64,000 nucleotides of DNA from positions 7,688,446 through 7,752,445 of the forward strand of contig NC_133234.1 of NCBI RefSeq assembly GCF_040436345.1, read 5' to 3'. Below are positions 12,327-23,970 of this stretch, piece by piece. The notes below the pieces were generated by a model, which made no database searches, was not told the origin of the DNA, and saw only the letters and a list, made by a program, of their open reading frames with translations. The DNA comes from Pagrus major. Its lineage: Eukaryota > Chordata > Actinopteri > Spariformes > Sparidae. Position 1 is the first letter of the stretch, and each line of letters begins with the position of its first letter. The translations under genes were made by a program, and so were the position numbers.

Positions 12327-13049
12327 ATCTTCTCATTCTCAAACAACGGACAAAAAACAAAAGACAAAAAAACTACATGACAAAAAAAGCTCCTATTTCC
12401 AAAGTATCACTGTTACACTAGAGTGGACCTCAAAGCCATAGCTGTCTGACAGTGGAAATAAAAATCAACGATCATGTAATTGGAGAAAAATGAGACCTGA
12501 AACAGAGTAACTAAGGCTTATTTTCTTATAAAAAGCAAAGTAGCCCTTCGCCTTGAGTTTGGCAATGTGAAAGATGTCATCTGTTGGATTCCACATGGCA
12601 GTAGACAGCTCTGCAGCACGTGGATGCGGATGCCAGAATGTCTGTCTGAACACTGCAGTGAAATACTGCCTGTGAAATACGAGGCTGTCAAACGTCTCCA
12701 AATTTAGCACCATGAAACAAAGTGTTTCCAGTGATGTTTTTACAGGGGGCTGGAGTCGGGGTGGAGAGGTGATTTTGCTCGTATGAAGTGCTAGTCCCTG
12801 GGGTGAAGTTAAGCTGCTACCTAATCAGGAGTTTAGACTACAAAGGCATTTTTTTCTTGGTAATTGGAACCAGTTAAAAGCCAGGGTGAAGGTATGTCTC
12901 TAGAAACCTCTGAGGAAATCTGTGGCATCTGATGAGTGAGCTCTCATATGAGGCATTAATGGTCTTTGAAATTAGACAAACATTTCTGGATAAAGGCTGA
13001 ATCGATGCAAAGAGTTGACTAGTTCTGATCAAGCTTAGGGGGCAGTGTT

Positions 13050-14324
13050 GATGGTGGGCTGCGGCACACATTGGAGGTTTTCTGAGGGATGTTCCCCGGG
13101 GTATTCAAGCTATGCGTGTCAGAGTGGCAACAGGACGGAGGTCATCGCTCATCCAGGGTGTTTAATCTTCACTCCCTCTTCTTTCCAATCTACCCGTCTC
13201 TCTTTCCCATCTTTTTCCTCCGTTCCTCTCCGCTCGCTCGTCTCCTTTTCACCTTTCGCTTTTCCTCTTTCACCTCCTCTTCGTGATGGACGGGGTAAGA
13301 AAAACAAGGTGGAAGGAGGATGGAAGGAGGCGAAGAGACAAAAACAGCATCCCATGTCAAATGTCAAAAAACAAAAGCCCTGAAACAACAGACAGAGCGC
13401 TTCACTCTCCTGGTTGCAGATTTACTCTGTCCTGGTTGTAAAGGTGGGTGGCCCAAGCGACAAGATTGTGTTATTATCTGTGTGTGTGTTTGTGTGACCC
13501 CCCACTGAACTGCGGAGGAGCTCAGGCATGGAGACAAAATGGATGGCAGGGAGGAGGGGGGGGTGAAGTAAACAGAAGTGAAGACAAGAGAGAGAAGGGA
13601 GAGAAGAAAGAGCGGGGAGAAAAAGTTATGAAAACAAAAGTATTGTAGCAGATGGGGCCAGGATTTACCTTGGAAACAGCATTACGGCACAGGGACTGGG
13701 GGAGCACTGAGGAGGGGCATGAGCCAAACTGGAGTTTATCACAATCTCTGGAGACTGGTGGAAAAGGAGGAGGGGGGGGGTCACAGGCGCACTCACACAG
13801 CAGCAGCAGAAGACACACTCCTTGCACACTGTGGGGGGAAGAGATATAAAAGGGCTCCCAGGGAGAAAGAGCGGCCAGGCAAGCGTCCGAGCGGCCGTAC
13901 TGCTCGTTTCCACTGCTGCGCGTCACTGAGTGTGTTTACTCGAGTGTGTGTGTGAGAGGGTGCACATGGGTATCTGAGATGAGCGCTGTCTACACCACAA
14001 AGGAATAAAGTCTGGCAGGTTGTTTTTTTTTTTCTTTTCTTTTTTTTTCAAAAGATAAAAGGAAGTAATGATTGACTGGAAGGAGGGAGTTGAAGATCTG
14101 CTGAAGCCTGTCTGTTCTCGAACCTGAAAACGGTGTTTGATTTCCAGGGTTTTTTTTGGTTGAGTTGTTTACTCCTCTACCTCTTGAGTGCTTTTTACTT
14201 CCACCACGGGGAGTCAAGAGGTGTCTCGTGAACTGCTTGCAGAGGCATTTCAACAGAGGCAGTTGCAATTTAGTACTTTTTTTCCCTTTCTCTTTTTTGA
14301 TCAGTTTTGATGTGCCAAGACAGG
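13050..14324 (+). other. 5' flank and leader of the SSTR-like receptor gene
   Basis: This stretch has long one-strand pyrimidine blocks (13160-13280), purine blocks (13300-13400, 13540-13640), G runs (13552-13562, 13772-13780) and T runs (14021-14049). These skews generate many overlapping open frames on both strands that carry no protein signature. The TATA box lies inside it. Regulatory sites other than that box cannot be named. Confidence 0.4.
13845..13853 (+). promoter_or_regulatory. TATA box for the SSTR-like receptor gene
   Basis: TATAAAAGG follows a G-rich stretch and precedes a purine-rich, GC-richer region. It lies about 480 bp upstream of the receptor start codon. Transcription would then begin near 13875, giving a roughly 450-base leader if no leader intron exists. 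Position and motif only; no further support. Confidence 0.5.
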
Positions 14325-15344
14325 ATGGACACCTCACTTTTATCAGATATAGACTACAATCAGACCATTGTGGATGAGCATTTGTACTTGGAAGACTATA
14401 TTGATGGCTTCAGCATCACCATGGCTGTACTCTACTTGGTGGTTTGCATCCTGGGACTGGCTGGCAACTCTCTCGTCATTGTTGCCATTGTGAAATTGGA
14501 CAAAATGTCTTCTTCCACAACAGTGTACATTTTCAACCTGGCACTGGCTGACGGACTCTTCATGGTCGGTCTTCCCTTCATAGCGAGCCAGAACTTCCAG
14601 AATCATTGGATGTTTGGCGACACGGCATGCAAAGTGGTCATGGTGCTGGACGGCATCAACCAGTTCACGAGTGTCTTCTGTCTGACGGTGATGAGCATCG
14701 ACCGTTACATGGCCCTGGCCAACCCGCTTCAGTTTGCCCGCTGGAGAACGCCACGCTGCGCCAAGATTGTATCGGCTTTCTTGTGGCTGTTCTCGCTCCT
14801 CACCATCCTTCCCATGGCGCTTCACTTCTCAGCTGATCGAGGCCTGTGTATACCAGACATTGTTTCAGACGCCTGGTGGCTCGGTGTCTTATCTTACACC
14901 TTCGTCATGGGTTTTGCCTTGCCTTTCACTGTCATGACGGCCTCCTACACCGCACTACTGGTCACTCTGCGATCTCAGCGGCTCAGAACCAGAACGCCGA
15001 ACCACGAGAGCCACCGGCTGGAGAGACAGGTCACCAAAATGGTGGTTGCAGTGGTGGTGGTGTTCGGGGTTTGCTGGCTGCCATTTTACACCTTCAACTT
15101 CTACTCCCTGTTTCAAAGCGGCCTGGTCCTGACCTTCGCCAGAGCTTTTGAGTTTGTGGTCCTGCTGTCGTACTCATGGAGCTGCGCTAATCCCATCCTC
15201 TACGCCTGCCTCTCCGACACCTTCAGGAAACACTTCCGCACACTTCTCTGCCCCGCTGCCAAGTCATCTCCCAGCATGCAGTGCAACACCGAACGGTATG
15301 ATTTAAATGACACGGGCGTGCGGGATGTGACCTTTCTGGCATAG
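14325..15344 (+). CDS. Somatostatin-receptor-like class A GPCR (SSTR2/3/5 group), single exon, 339 aa
   Basis: Seven-transmembrane Gi-type peptide receptor at the plasma membrane. Visible landmarks (numbered from ATG 14325) are: glycosylation site N12; TM1 GN at 47-48; TM2 D76; disulfide cysteines C102 and C175; LDGINQFTSVFCLTVMSIDRY at 108-128 (stated as a block; DRY 126-128); CWLPFY 250-255; NPILY 289-293; and a probable palmitoylated C309. The DGINQFTS motif in TM3 is of the SSTR2/3/5 type and not the SSTR1/4 type. Residues equivalent to the SSTR2 pocket are kept: Q89, D109, Q113, F254, N258, F277, Y283. Differences are YSWSCANP instead of the family YANSCANP, no WPEP in extracellular loop 2, and an FLA end without a PDZ ligand. 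ATG 14310 would add five residues but has a poor context; 14325 has A at -3 and G at +4. Ligand and name are unknown. Confidence 0.9.
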   Translation: MDTSLLSDIDYNQTIVDEHLYLEDYIDGFSITMAVLYLVVCILGLAGNSLVIVAIVKLDKMSSSTTVYIFNLALADGLFMVGLPFIASQNFQNHWMFGDTACKVVMVLDGINQFTSVFCLTVMSIDRYMALANPLQFARWRTPRCAKIVSAFLWLFSLLTILPMALHFSADRGLCIPDIVSDAWWLGVLSYTFVMGFALPFTVMTASYTALLVTLRSQRLRTRTPNHESHRLERQVTKMVVAVVVVFGVCWLPFYTFNFYSLFQSGLVLTFARAFEFVVLLSYSWSCANPILYACLSDTFRKHFRTLLCPAAKSSPSMQCNTERYDLNDTGVRDVTFLA

Positions 15345-15658
15345 AGAGATGAAAAGTGTCTCACTATTTTACTCCATTTCCATTACTCCATGATGCACTG
15401 CATGATATGTATTTACTTTTGATGGTTTGTAGATATGTGGTAAATTCTGAACTTTTTTTTTTTTCGTTTCTTCACTTAACTTGGAATGTATTGAGGGGAC
15501 ATTATTTGCCTCCAAGAACGAAGTTTTTGATGATTTTCTTGTCCAAGGTGATCAGATATGCTGTTGTTCTGACTGTACATTGAGTGGTTTGGCCTGTTGG
15601 CGAACATTTGCGTTGTGTTGATGTCAAAGCTTTGTGATTAGCGTTGGTGGAACAACAT

Positions 15659-15664
15659 AATAAA
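15659..15664 (+). terminator. Polyadenylation signal of the SSTR-like receptor gene
   Basis: AATAAA lies 315 bp after the stop codon on the same strand, the first such hexamer downstream. Cleavage would be expected 10-30 bp later. Confidence 0.6.
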
Positions 15665-15778
15665 TGTTACTCCAGAACCACCACTTTAACTCATACAAAG
15701 TCCACATTCAGAGTGCACTTTTTATTTTTACAATGAGTATTTCTGTGTTTTTTTTTCAGTTTTCTGTCACAGTTTCGC

Positions 15779-15900
15779 TAAACTTAAGCAACAAAAACAC
15801 GTTGTTAGGTTTAGGCAACAAAAAAAACTTGGTAATGTTTAGGCAACAAAAACAACAGGTAACAAAATAACTTTGTTAGGTTTAGGAAAAGGTGGTTTAA
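15779..15900. repeat. Short tandem repeat, unit about 30 bp (GTTTAGGCAACAAAAAC)
   Basis: Four diverged units built around TTAGGTTTAGGCAACAAAAA follow each other just past the receptor's polyadenylation signal. Spacing is irregular because of variable A runs. Confidence 0.7.
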
Positions 15901-17938
15901 CCCATGGTTTGGGTTAAAATACATGTACACCCTTTCACAACATTAGCCACCTACTGGAAAGGAAATCTCCTCCAATGTGAGTATTTTTGCAGTCTTTTCC
16001 CTGAGTCACAAAGCTTTAACATTACAAAAAATGTTATTGTTCAGTTGTACTGATGGTCCTGGAACAACACCAACACGATGATATCAGATTATGGACATTG
16101 GGTTGTGTGTTTACAAGGCAAGTAGTGTCATCATCACTTTCTCAAATGCAGGGGATCAGGGGTTTACAGAGGTTGGAGTTTCCAAGAGACTTGTGTGATC
16201 ACACATTTCACAGTTTGAGTACAGAGTGTGCGAAACCTTCTGGCCATGCAGCTGAAAAGTTGACCCCTTTGTGCCTATGGAAATGAAAAAGGCTAAAGAG
16301 ATTCTTTAATAGAAGAAAAAAGCCAAACGCGGAAAAAAATGAATAAAAATGCTTATCAAACAGCGTAATTCAATTTGACTTTCCATAACACTCACATTTT
16401 CTGACAAATCCCCCGTCTTGATGGAGTACAGATCCACCTCCTGTTGTATAATTTGTCTTCTAATGACCCAGGCGACTGAGGTGACCTACCCTGCTGCATC
16501 TCTTGTTATCCTCAGCAGAACTAATGAAATGAGGTACAAGAGGGATGAAGTGTGGACAGGTGGAGTGTAAACAGAATAACGTGGATCACATGCCTGTGGC
16601 CAAACACCAGCACAAAACACACACAGGCAGCTCCTCCACTGCCACAGATGGATTACGTCCCGATGCCTCTATGTGTAGATGTGTCAGATGTGTGTGTTTG
16701 TGCCTGGGTGGCCATGCACCTGTACCCATGCATGCTGGGAACCTTGTGTGCCACGGGCTTACTGTGGTATTCTGCTTGATCCTGATTCACTTAAGAGGAT
16801 TTCCAAAAGATACAAGGTGAATACATATATTCACTTTATTCACTGAGGTTATTCCTACAGTATGAAGTGAGTGAAAAACCTACCAGCACTTATTTTGTTA
16901 CAGTGAGCGTCATAATCTTTTCCTAAATTGCTCCAAAATGGATTATGGCACTCCAGCTTTTTTTTTTCTTTTAGATGTAAATCCGTAAAATGTCACCAAC
17001 TGAGAAATGTGAAAGCAGTGTGGGTTTAGCTTGATGAAAATGCAATTTGAAGTTGTGATGGAAAAATGGAAAAATGCCTCTGTGGGAAGTCACACAGCGG
17101 CATGTAACCAATAAATTTCAGTGAAAACCTGAAAATCACCTGAATGCAAGCAGCGATTTTCATGTAAGAGCAGCGACATGCCTCTTAGAGATATTGCTTC
17201 GGATTGAAGACCCCTTTCTCTGTGGAATTAACATCCACCCTGAGTGATAGGGGTTAAAGCTGTGGACAAAAACACATGTATAAACTCACCCAAGATAGAA
17301 TTGGCATTTAACGAAACAAGAGATGCATGAACAGAAATAAATGACAGGCAGTCATATCAATATGTATACATGAGAAAATGATGCCTGTGTAAGTCTGTAT
17401 TTTGTTGAAACATGCACCCAATGTCAGAATATGTGCAAGAGATATAAGTGCCTCGTTTTAAAACTTGTTGTCAACGTCTCACATTTAACGCATGTTTTTT
17501 AAATCCAGTTATGTCATGAGTTATATTAAGACTGCAAATCAAGACATGGGACTGGGACTTCACTTACATTGATCATATAGTCACTTTCTCTATATATACT
17601 GTATATATGAGCATTTATCAGATGCTATTATTGACTGTAAATAAATAAAGTTTCTTGTGTTGTATTCATATTCCTGTCATCACATTTCAGTGCAGAGAAA
17701 TGAACTCCAGCTGTGTCACGTACTCTGTTTTCTTGTTTTTCAACATTGTGTAAAGGATTTATAAACAGAGTTAATACTTCGTGACATACAAGCAATCTTA
17801 CGTGCAAGTTTCTGACAACATTCTTGAATTCAGGGCAGAAGTGGAAAGTAAACATTTATTCCAATACCGCACTCACTTTAATCACAATTCTGGGGTACTG
17901 GTACATGATCTGAGGGCTTGTATTTTATAGTATTCTTT
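15900..17938. other. Intergenic, no feature recognised
   Basis: AT-rich sequence between the SSTR-like gene and the first MITE cluster. The ORFs of 70-90 codons seen here (for example 16545-16820) carry no known motif, and those around 16.6-16.8 kb are compositionally biased by TG/CA-rich sequence. Confidence 0.5.
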
Positions 17939-18609
17939 GGTAACACCAACAACCTTTATTAGTAACTGATAAATGTATAGTGTGTTAAACTTAAGTTAAT
18001 AGTTATTTGACTGTTAACAAAAAATGAAAGGCTTTATGAAGCATTTATTAAGCAATTGTTAATTGTAACATTGCACCTGATGTTTTTAAAGGTGCACTTT
18101 GTAGTTTTGGGGAAGAAAGATCTTCTTTTTTCTGCCAAACAAATTAAATAAACAAACTCTCTTTGTTTTCATGACTGAATAAACTGAATAAACAAACTGA
18201 CCTTAAAGGGTTTCATTCTGTTTTACTTTGTTTATATTTGGCGGACCCTGCCACCTTTCTAGCTTCAGACACCTTATTTTCCTCTGAGAACAGCTTTTTA
18301 TTCAGGTATGGAAAAAATAAACATTTCTTAGTTTGTATCATGACCTCATGACTGTAATTATTATAATTCTGAGTTTGAATTTCTTCTCCAAAACTACATA
18401 GTGCCCCTTTAATACTTTGTAAGTGGTTGATAAATACTCTGTAGTTCAGATATAAACATTTGCAACCGATGTTTATAAAAACCGTACAATTGCTAATAAA
18501 TGGTTTATAAAGCATTTCATTGTTTGCTAACAGTTAACTAACTACTAACTAAAGTTTAATTAACTATACATAAACCTTATAATAATAACGATAATAATAA
18601 AGTGTTACC
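17939..18609. mobile_element. MITE, family C copy 1 (GGTAACAC ends), interrupted by a second element
   Basis: The outer ends GGTAACACC (17939) and AAAGTGTTACC (18609) are inverted. The inside shows mirrored AT-rich blocks (TTATTAGTAACTGATAAAT against TTATAAAGCATTTCATTG), the style of the hairpin-forming GGTAACACTTTATA fish elements. Another element (18089-18409) is inserted in its centre. Related copies lie at 20266-20554 and 61326-61585. Confidence 0.7.
18089..18409. mobile_element. MITE, family B copy 1 (AAGGTGCACTTTGTAGTTTT ends), nested
   Basis: The left end AAGGTGCACTTTGTAGTTTT and the right end AAAACTACATAGTGCCCCTT are imperfect inverted repeats flanked by TA. The interior has the marker GGCGGACCCTGCCA. 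A reverse-strand copy lies at 28400-28752, and a fragment with the same marker lies at about 40003-40017. Confidence 0.75.
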
Positions 18610-18741
18610 TATGCTTCTATTCCAATACATTGTGGAGGGAGATGTTGTCCCTTTTACTTCGCTACTTGAAAGAGGGTTTCAACTATAGTTACTGCTTACT
18701 TTTCAGAATAAGATTTTACATTAAAAACATAGAAAGGTGGA

Positions 18742-18905
18742 AAGTAGCTCAGTACATTTACTCAAGTAATGTATGTTATTACAATTTCAAGGTGGTTATA
18801 CTGTTTTTGAGTATTTCGATTATATGCTACTTTATACTACTACTCCCCAACATTTCAGTGAGAAATACTGTACTTTTTACTCCACTACTGTTATCTGACA
18901 TTAAA
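18742..18905. repeat. Dispersed fish repeat (GTACATTTACTCAAGTAATG family)
   Basis: CAGTACATTTACTCAAGTAA followed by TTTTTGAGTATTTCGATTAT, ATGCTACTTTATACTACTAC and TACTTTTTACTCCACTACTG is the recognisable body of a very common teleost repeat. The 93-aa open frame 18630-18911 overlaps it and is not a gene. Confidence 0.65.
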
Positions 18906-20265
18906 CATTAAGAATTTACATACAAAACGATCATGATCATCTTATACAATGACACACTGGTGTTGATGAAACTACCCAAGAACATAAAACAATTAAAATC
19001 AACTCCACTTCAACTGGCAACAACATTAACATGCGTTATATGTTAATGCACAAATAATAATACTATACACTCTGAAAGGGGTCATTCTCTACTTTACCTT
19101 TTTGTTGTTAATAGTAACAGTGTCTTTCCAGCATTCTGCTACATTTACTTACACAACAGATTTACAAAATGCAATGTGTTTCAATTGTTAAACCAGAAGT
19201 TTCAAACCTTTTCAGCTGTCATTTTTCAGATAAGTTGTTTGCAGTTCCACCAAAGAATGTATTACACTTTAAACATGAAAGATGGTTTCAGTTAAATAAC
19301 ATTGTGGGGTTCAAAGAGGTAAAATTATCCAATATTTCACAACTTACAGAAGAGAAAAACCCCAAAAATGAATACAGATTTGTGTAGCAGAACTTCCTCT
19401 TTCCAAGCCATCATCAATAATCCTCCACATTTATCCTGCAACCCTTTGGAATATACAGAAATTATCTGGAAATTGTCATCATTTCGTCCTGTAAAATGAA
19501 ATAAAAGTAAAATGAAGTGAAAGTATAAAGTGTTTCCTGTAACTAAGCAACCAACCACGGTTCCTGTTTAATCCGGCATGAGCATGCCCAGTGTACATGA
19601 ATGGTGATGTAATATGCATTTTCCGTCTGGACAGAGACCTTTAATGTTTGAAGATCCCCTTTTAAAAAATTCCCCTGCACTTGTGGACAAGGCTCAAGAC
19701 ACCATAGTCTTCTTCGTTAAGATGAACAAACAGAGTGTCTTCTTGACCATCTGCATTGATATTCACCCCAGCAGGTTTTCTGTGAACTGCAAAAGACTCG
19801 GTGAAATGTCAAGCCTGCTAACTAGTGCCTGCTGGCTTGTTTTTAAAAATGATGAACCCCTGCCACATCAAGTTTCAAAGACGCTCAAGTGCCAGTGGCG
19901 AAGAACAATTTCATATGGACAGTAAGAGGAGGCCGAGTTCAGCGTCAGCCCAAAAGCACAAAGCACTCACAAATAGATGTTAATGCACAGCTAAAATAAA
20001 TATCATATTCAGACAGTTTTGACATGATGTCATATGGCCGATTAATTCATTTGTGGGAATGGATGACTTATGGTGTCATCTCAAGTTTAACATGCCTACT
20101 TGAGTTAATTTGGGGCATGTGTATTATGATGTATTATAAGCCTGTTGGCTGGCCCACAGCTCTGTCTTGAACCCAAAGAAGAGCCTTGACATGCACTTCT
20201 TTTGTTTGCCACTAGATGCTAGCTTTTGTTTGATCTATGTCTCAGTCTTCATTATCATCTTTTCC

Positions 20266-20554
20266 GGTAACACTTTATAATATCCATCATTAAGAAATGG
20301 TACATTTATAGTTATATTTATAGTTTTTCACTGTTAAACGATGAATTATAAATTATTTATAGTTATTGTTATTATTGCTATTATTGTTATTATCATTTTA
20401 CTATGATTATTTATTAAGCTATTGCAACTGATGTTTATAAACCTGTACAAAGGCTTAATAAAGAGTTTATAACGCATTTCAGTGTTCTTGTAAAGTATAA
20501 TTAACTATAAATGTACTATTTGTTATTGATGGTTATGATAAGTGATACTTTACC
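20266..20554. mobile_element. MITE, family C copy 2 (GGTAACACTTTATAAT ends)
   Basis: It starts GGTAACACTTTATAATA and ends GATAAGTGATACTTTACC, in inverted relation. The internal TTTATAAACCTGTACAAAGG block resembles TTTATAAAAACCGTACAATTG in copy 1. No coding capacity. Confidence 0.7.
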
Positions 20555-23355
20555 TTGCAATGGTCCTACTCAAAAATAATGATGATTTTTTTTTTCTTAG
20601 GTTCTTTGGGCTATGACAGAAAAAAAGGGAATTTTTTCAAATGGGAACATTTTTTAAATTATGAGTCGCAGTAATTTTGCACAGATTAGACTCCATTGAA
20701 GTGAAATAAAGACTTTTGAAACACATTTCAGCATTTGATATATAGCATAAACCAAAAATGAAAAAAAAAAACGTACATAGTATACATATGTATATATACA
20801 AAGTCGGGGGAACAAAGTCTGTTCCCCAGCTGATATGTGTTTCCCTGACCACCAGGACTCAAGAGGGATTCCAAACCGACATTCTTTCTACTAGATCAGG
20901 AAGTAACAAAACACTACCTAGTGTTTAGCTCTGTCTTTTCATAGCACTCTAGGTGATCTAGGTGTCTACTTTAAAATGGGATTCTTTCGTTTTACGGTTT
21001 GAACAGCCAGGCTGCTAGCACTAGCCATGTTGCTAATGCTGGCTTTACAATAGATGCGCCAACGCTAATACCACAGGGAAACCCCTTGAAGAGGTTAGGG
21101 TTAGAAAGTTGAAAAGTTGTCCATTTCCACTTTCACTTTAAGCAGCTGGCTGTAGAATTACACATATATATGAAAGTGGTATCAATCTAACTCAATGGCG
21201 TTAAACTTATTCAAAAGCTTGACTGATCTTAAACCTTTGATTGAAACAGTGGGATTCTTCTTGGCTCATTTAATGTTATTTCAACACAATGATGCTGTAT
21301 GACAAAAAACAAAACCAGCTTTTTATTATCATAAAAACAACCAGATGTGGTGACGAAAGCAGGAAATACCAGCTAAAAACCACAGGATTTCAAGTAATTC
21401 AGAAAATCTGCAGCATAGTGATCAATTAAACATTATCTAATAAAATGTACGATTTACAATGAATTGTCAAGCGACGATCCAAAAGGTCATAGTAATCAAA
21501 AGTGTGTCTTTGTGTGTGTACCATACTGTATGTGTGTGTTGGTCCTAATTAAAGCTCTGGCAGACAGTTATTTTCATTGGTCCTCTCCAGTCTGACTGAT
21601 CCAACCTTCACCCTCTCGTTGTAATTAAGACCAGATGCAAACTGCCTGAGAGGTTTCTCAGTAAAGAATATTGATGGGACCCCCGAGACTGAGTGTGTGT
21701 GCACATTTGTGTGTGCGAATGTGTGTATTTGTCCATGCCATGATCAGAGGAACAGATCAATAAAGGTCAATTAGGCTATTTACACTGTCCACTCGCTGTC
21801 AGGCATTTTGTCATTTCTTCCTCATGTCTTTTTGTTGATTTCCTCCTCCCCCTCCTCCTCCATCATTCCTGTCATTCCCTCACCTCATTTCCCAACAATG
21901 AAATTATCTTTTTAAATAATAAACTTCACCACTTCCCATTTAATTCTGATTGTGCAACAGGACTGACAATAGACCAATATTTACATGTTTATGACAAACT
22001 GAACCGTCCTGAGCCAGAGTTGCTGTACGGCAGGGGGACAGACTGCAAACAGAAGCAGACAGGAAATCTTATCACTTTGCTGTGTTGTTGGAAAGCACAA
22101 AAATGTGAAATCTAAACTGACTTCATGTTTCCTGCCATGAAACTGTTTTGCAAATGTATAAAGTACTTTGACATCTGCGCATGGAAAAGGCCTCCAGCCC
22201 TAGTAAACGTTTTACACAGCACGGGTACAGATGTTGCTCTCTTTTATTGCACAGAGCTACACTTGTCTCCAATTCCACTTTTCAATAAACAGTAGTAGGA
22301 GAAATGAAGATTTGTGAATCTGGCAGTTAATCACTGAGCGATGCCAAACTCCTGTCTTGTGATGCACTCATTTGTTTATGACTCACTAATGACAATTATC
22401 TGGTAATAATAGTATTATCTGTAGTATTAATGCAATAGAGGGCGACTGAGTGCATGATGATGGTACTGTGGCTCAGACACAGAGTCAGTGAAGTGAACAG
22501 CAATACACAAAATATTGGAAGATATATTTTCACCTCCGCAGAGAAAGGTAAAGTATTCACCTGTGTCCGTTGGTTTGTTTGTTTGTTGGTTGCTTTGTCA
22601 GCAGGATTACACAAAAACTACTAGATTTCTACAAACTTGGATGGAGGATGCGTCTCGACACAGAATAGACCCCATTAACTTTTGGTATGTATCCGGGTAG
22701 AGGGGTCCGGGGTTAACTTAGCAACACCCGTGGCTACCTGGGTTTTCAATCAACAGCAGGACACAATGAAAGAACTGTTGTTACCTGAGAACTGTCTGTT
22801 ATCTGTTCTTCATCTCACAGCTCACTGTGGAGGCTCCTTCTTGTTCCAATACTCCCTTCAATTTCATGTTTCTTTCAGGGACAGCTCCATCCTCCGAACT
22901 CTCCTTTGAGCTTGCACATACCTTAAGAGTGTGATACGGAGTAGATACTTGGTTTTGGATGATACAGTGAAGTATATTTAATCTCCGATCAATTTACAAT
23001 AATCTGAGTTTAAATCTTAACATTTGAATATTGTGGTATTCACTTTTATGATTTCAACAATGTGTCCTCAAAGTTTAAATGTTGCACCCAGCTTCTGCTG
23101 CCTATAACAAGTCATTTAATGAAGGACCGTCATGCCATGCTGAAACAACGCGATCACCTTACAAATACACTTCTTTTACAGTCAAAGTAACAGATGGCAG
23201 TGTTTTTTTTGTCAAGGCAACGGTGATGTAAATGAGTTTTCATACTTAAAAGCCAGAATGTGTCATTTTTGCTGGGCAGTGAACTTTTGGCAACATGTTG
23301 TAGGACAGCAGCGAGCTCAGAAGTAAAGATGAGCTTAGACACTCATTGAAAATTA
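20555..23355. other. Intergenic; small repeat fragment, otherwise nothing recognised
   Basis: A fragment of the family E element is visible near 21130-21195 (GAAAGTGGTATCAATCTAAC). The stretch 21540-21960 is of mixed composition, has few repeats and many TAATTA motifs, and is a candidate conserved non-coding element, unproven. No exon can be supported. Confidence 0.45.
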
Positions 23356-23970
23356 AAGGAACAGTTCAGCCAAATATGTCATCATCTACTCACCCTCATG
23401 GTGATGCAAAGTCAGGCGAAGTTTCGTAATCCACCAAACATTTCTAGAGCTTCAGGGCAAAACAGCGTTGCAGCAGTCTTCTAAACAACTAAAGTAGATG
23501 GAGACTTTTATAAATGGCTCCATACAGCTCGTCTGGCCTAATCCAAGCCCAGAGACCCCAAATTGATTTGAGAAGACGTTATTTACACCCATTGTAAAGT
23601 GCAGATCTTCACTATAGCTGCTTAGCTTAAAGCGTTAGCGCGTACCCCTTCTAAGTGGGTGAACAGGCTTGACAGAGCGTCCAGGGTCTGAATGATGTCT
23701 TTTCAAACCAATTTGGGATCTCTGAGCTTCGAAAACTTGCAAGCTGTAAGCTTGCAAGCCTTTTCACGGTTTTAATGTTTTTTTTATGGGTGCTTTTTTA
23801 TACATTTTAAAACAAGTCCCCAGCTATGGCAGTTGTTTAGGAGAATGTTGCAATGCTGTTTTGATGCGAAGCTCCAGAAAGGTTTTGTGGACTACAAAAC
23901 TTCACCCGACTTTCCATCGGCATGGGGCTGAGTAGGTAATGAATTTTCATTTTTGGCTGAACTGTTCCTT
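23356..23970. mobile_element. MITE, family A copy 1 (AAGGAACAGTTCAGCCAAA ends)
   Basis: A perfect 19-bp inverted repeat (AAGGAACAGTTCAGCCAAA at the left, its complement at the right) is bordered by TA on each side (23354-23355 and 23971-23972), fitting a Tc1/mariner-type target. It is 615 bp with no transposase. A related shorter copy lies in sstr2 intron 1 (42959-43420). Confidence 0.85.

Noticed and set aside
13045..14337. Many overlapping 60-134 aa frames on both strands upstream of the SSTR-like gene
   Set aside because: They come from long purine and pyrimidine blocks and G/T runs. None has a domain-like pattern, and they contradict each other in frame and strand.
14343..14825. 160-aa antisense frame over the SSTR-like gene
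   Set aside because: Shadow of the receptor coding sequence.
19614..19925. 103-aa plus-strand frame
   Set aside because: No transmembrane, domain or splice support and no recognised homologue; length is within chance for this window.
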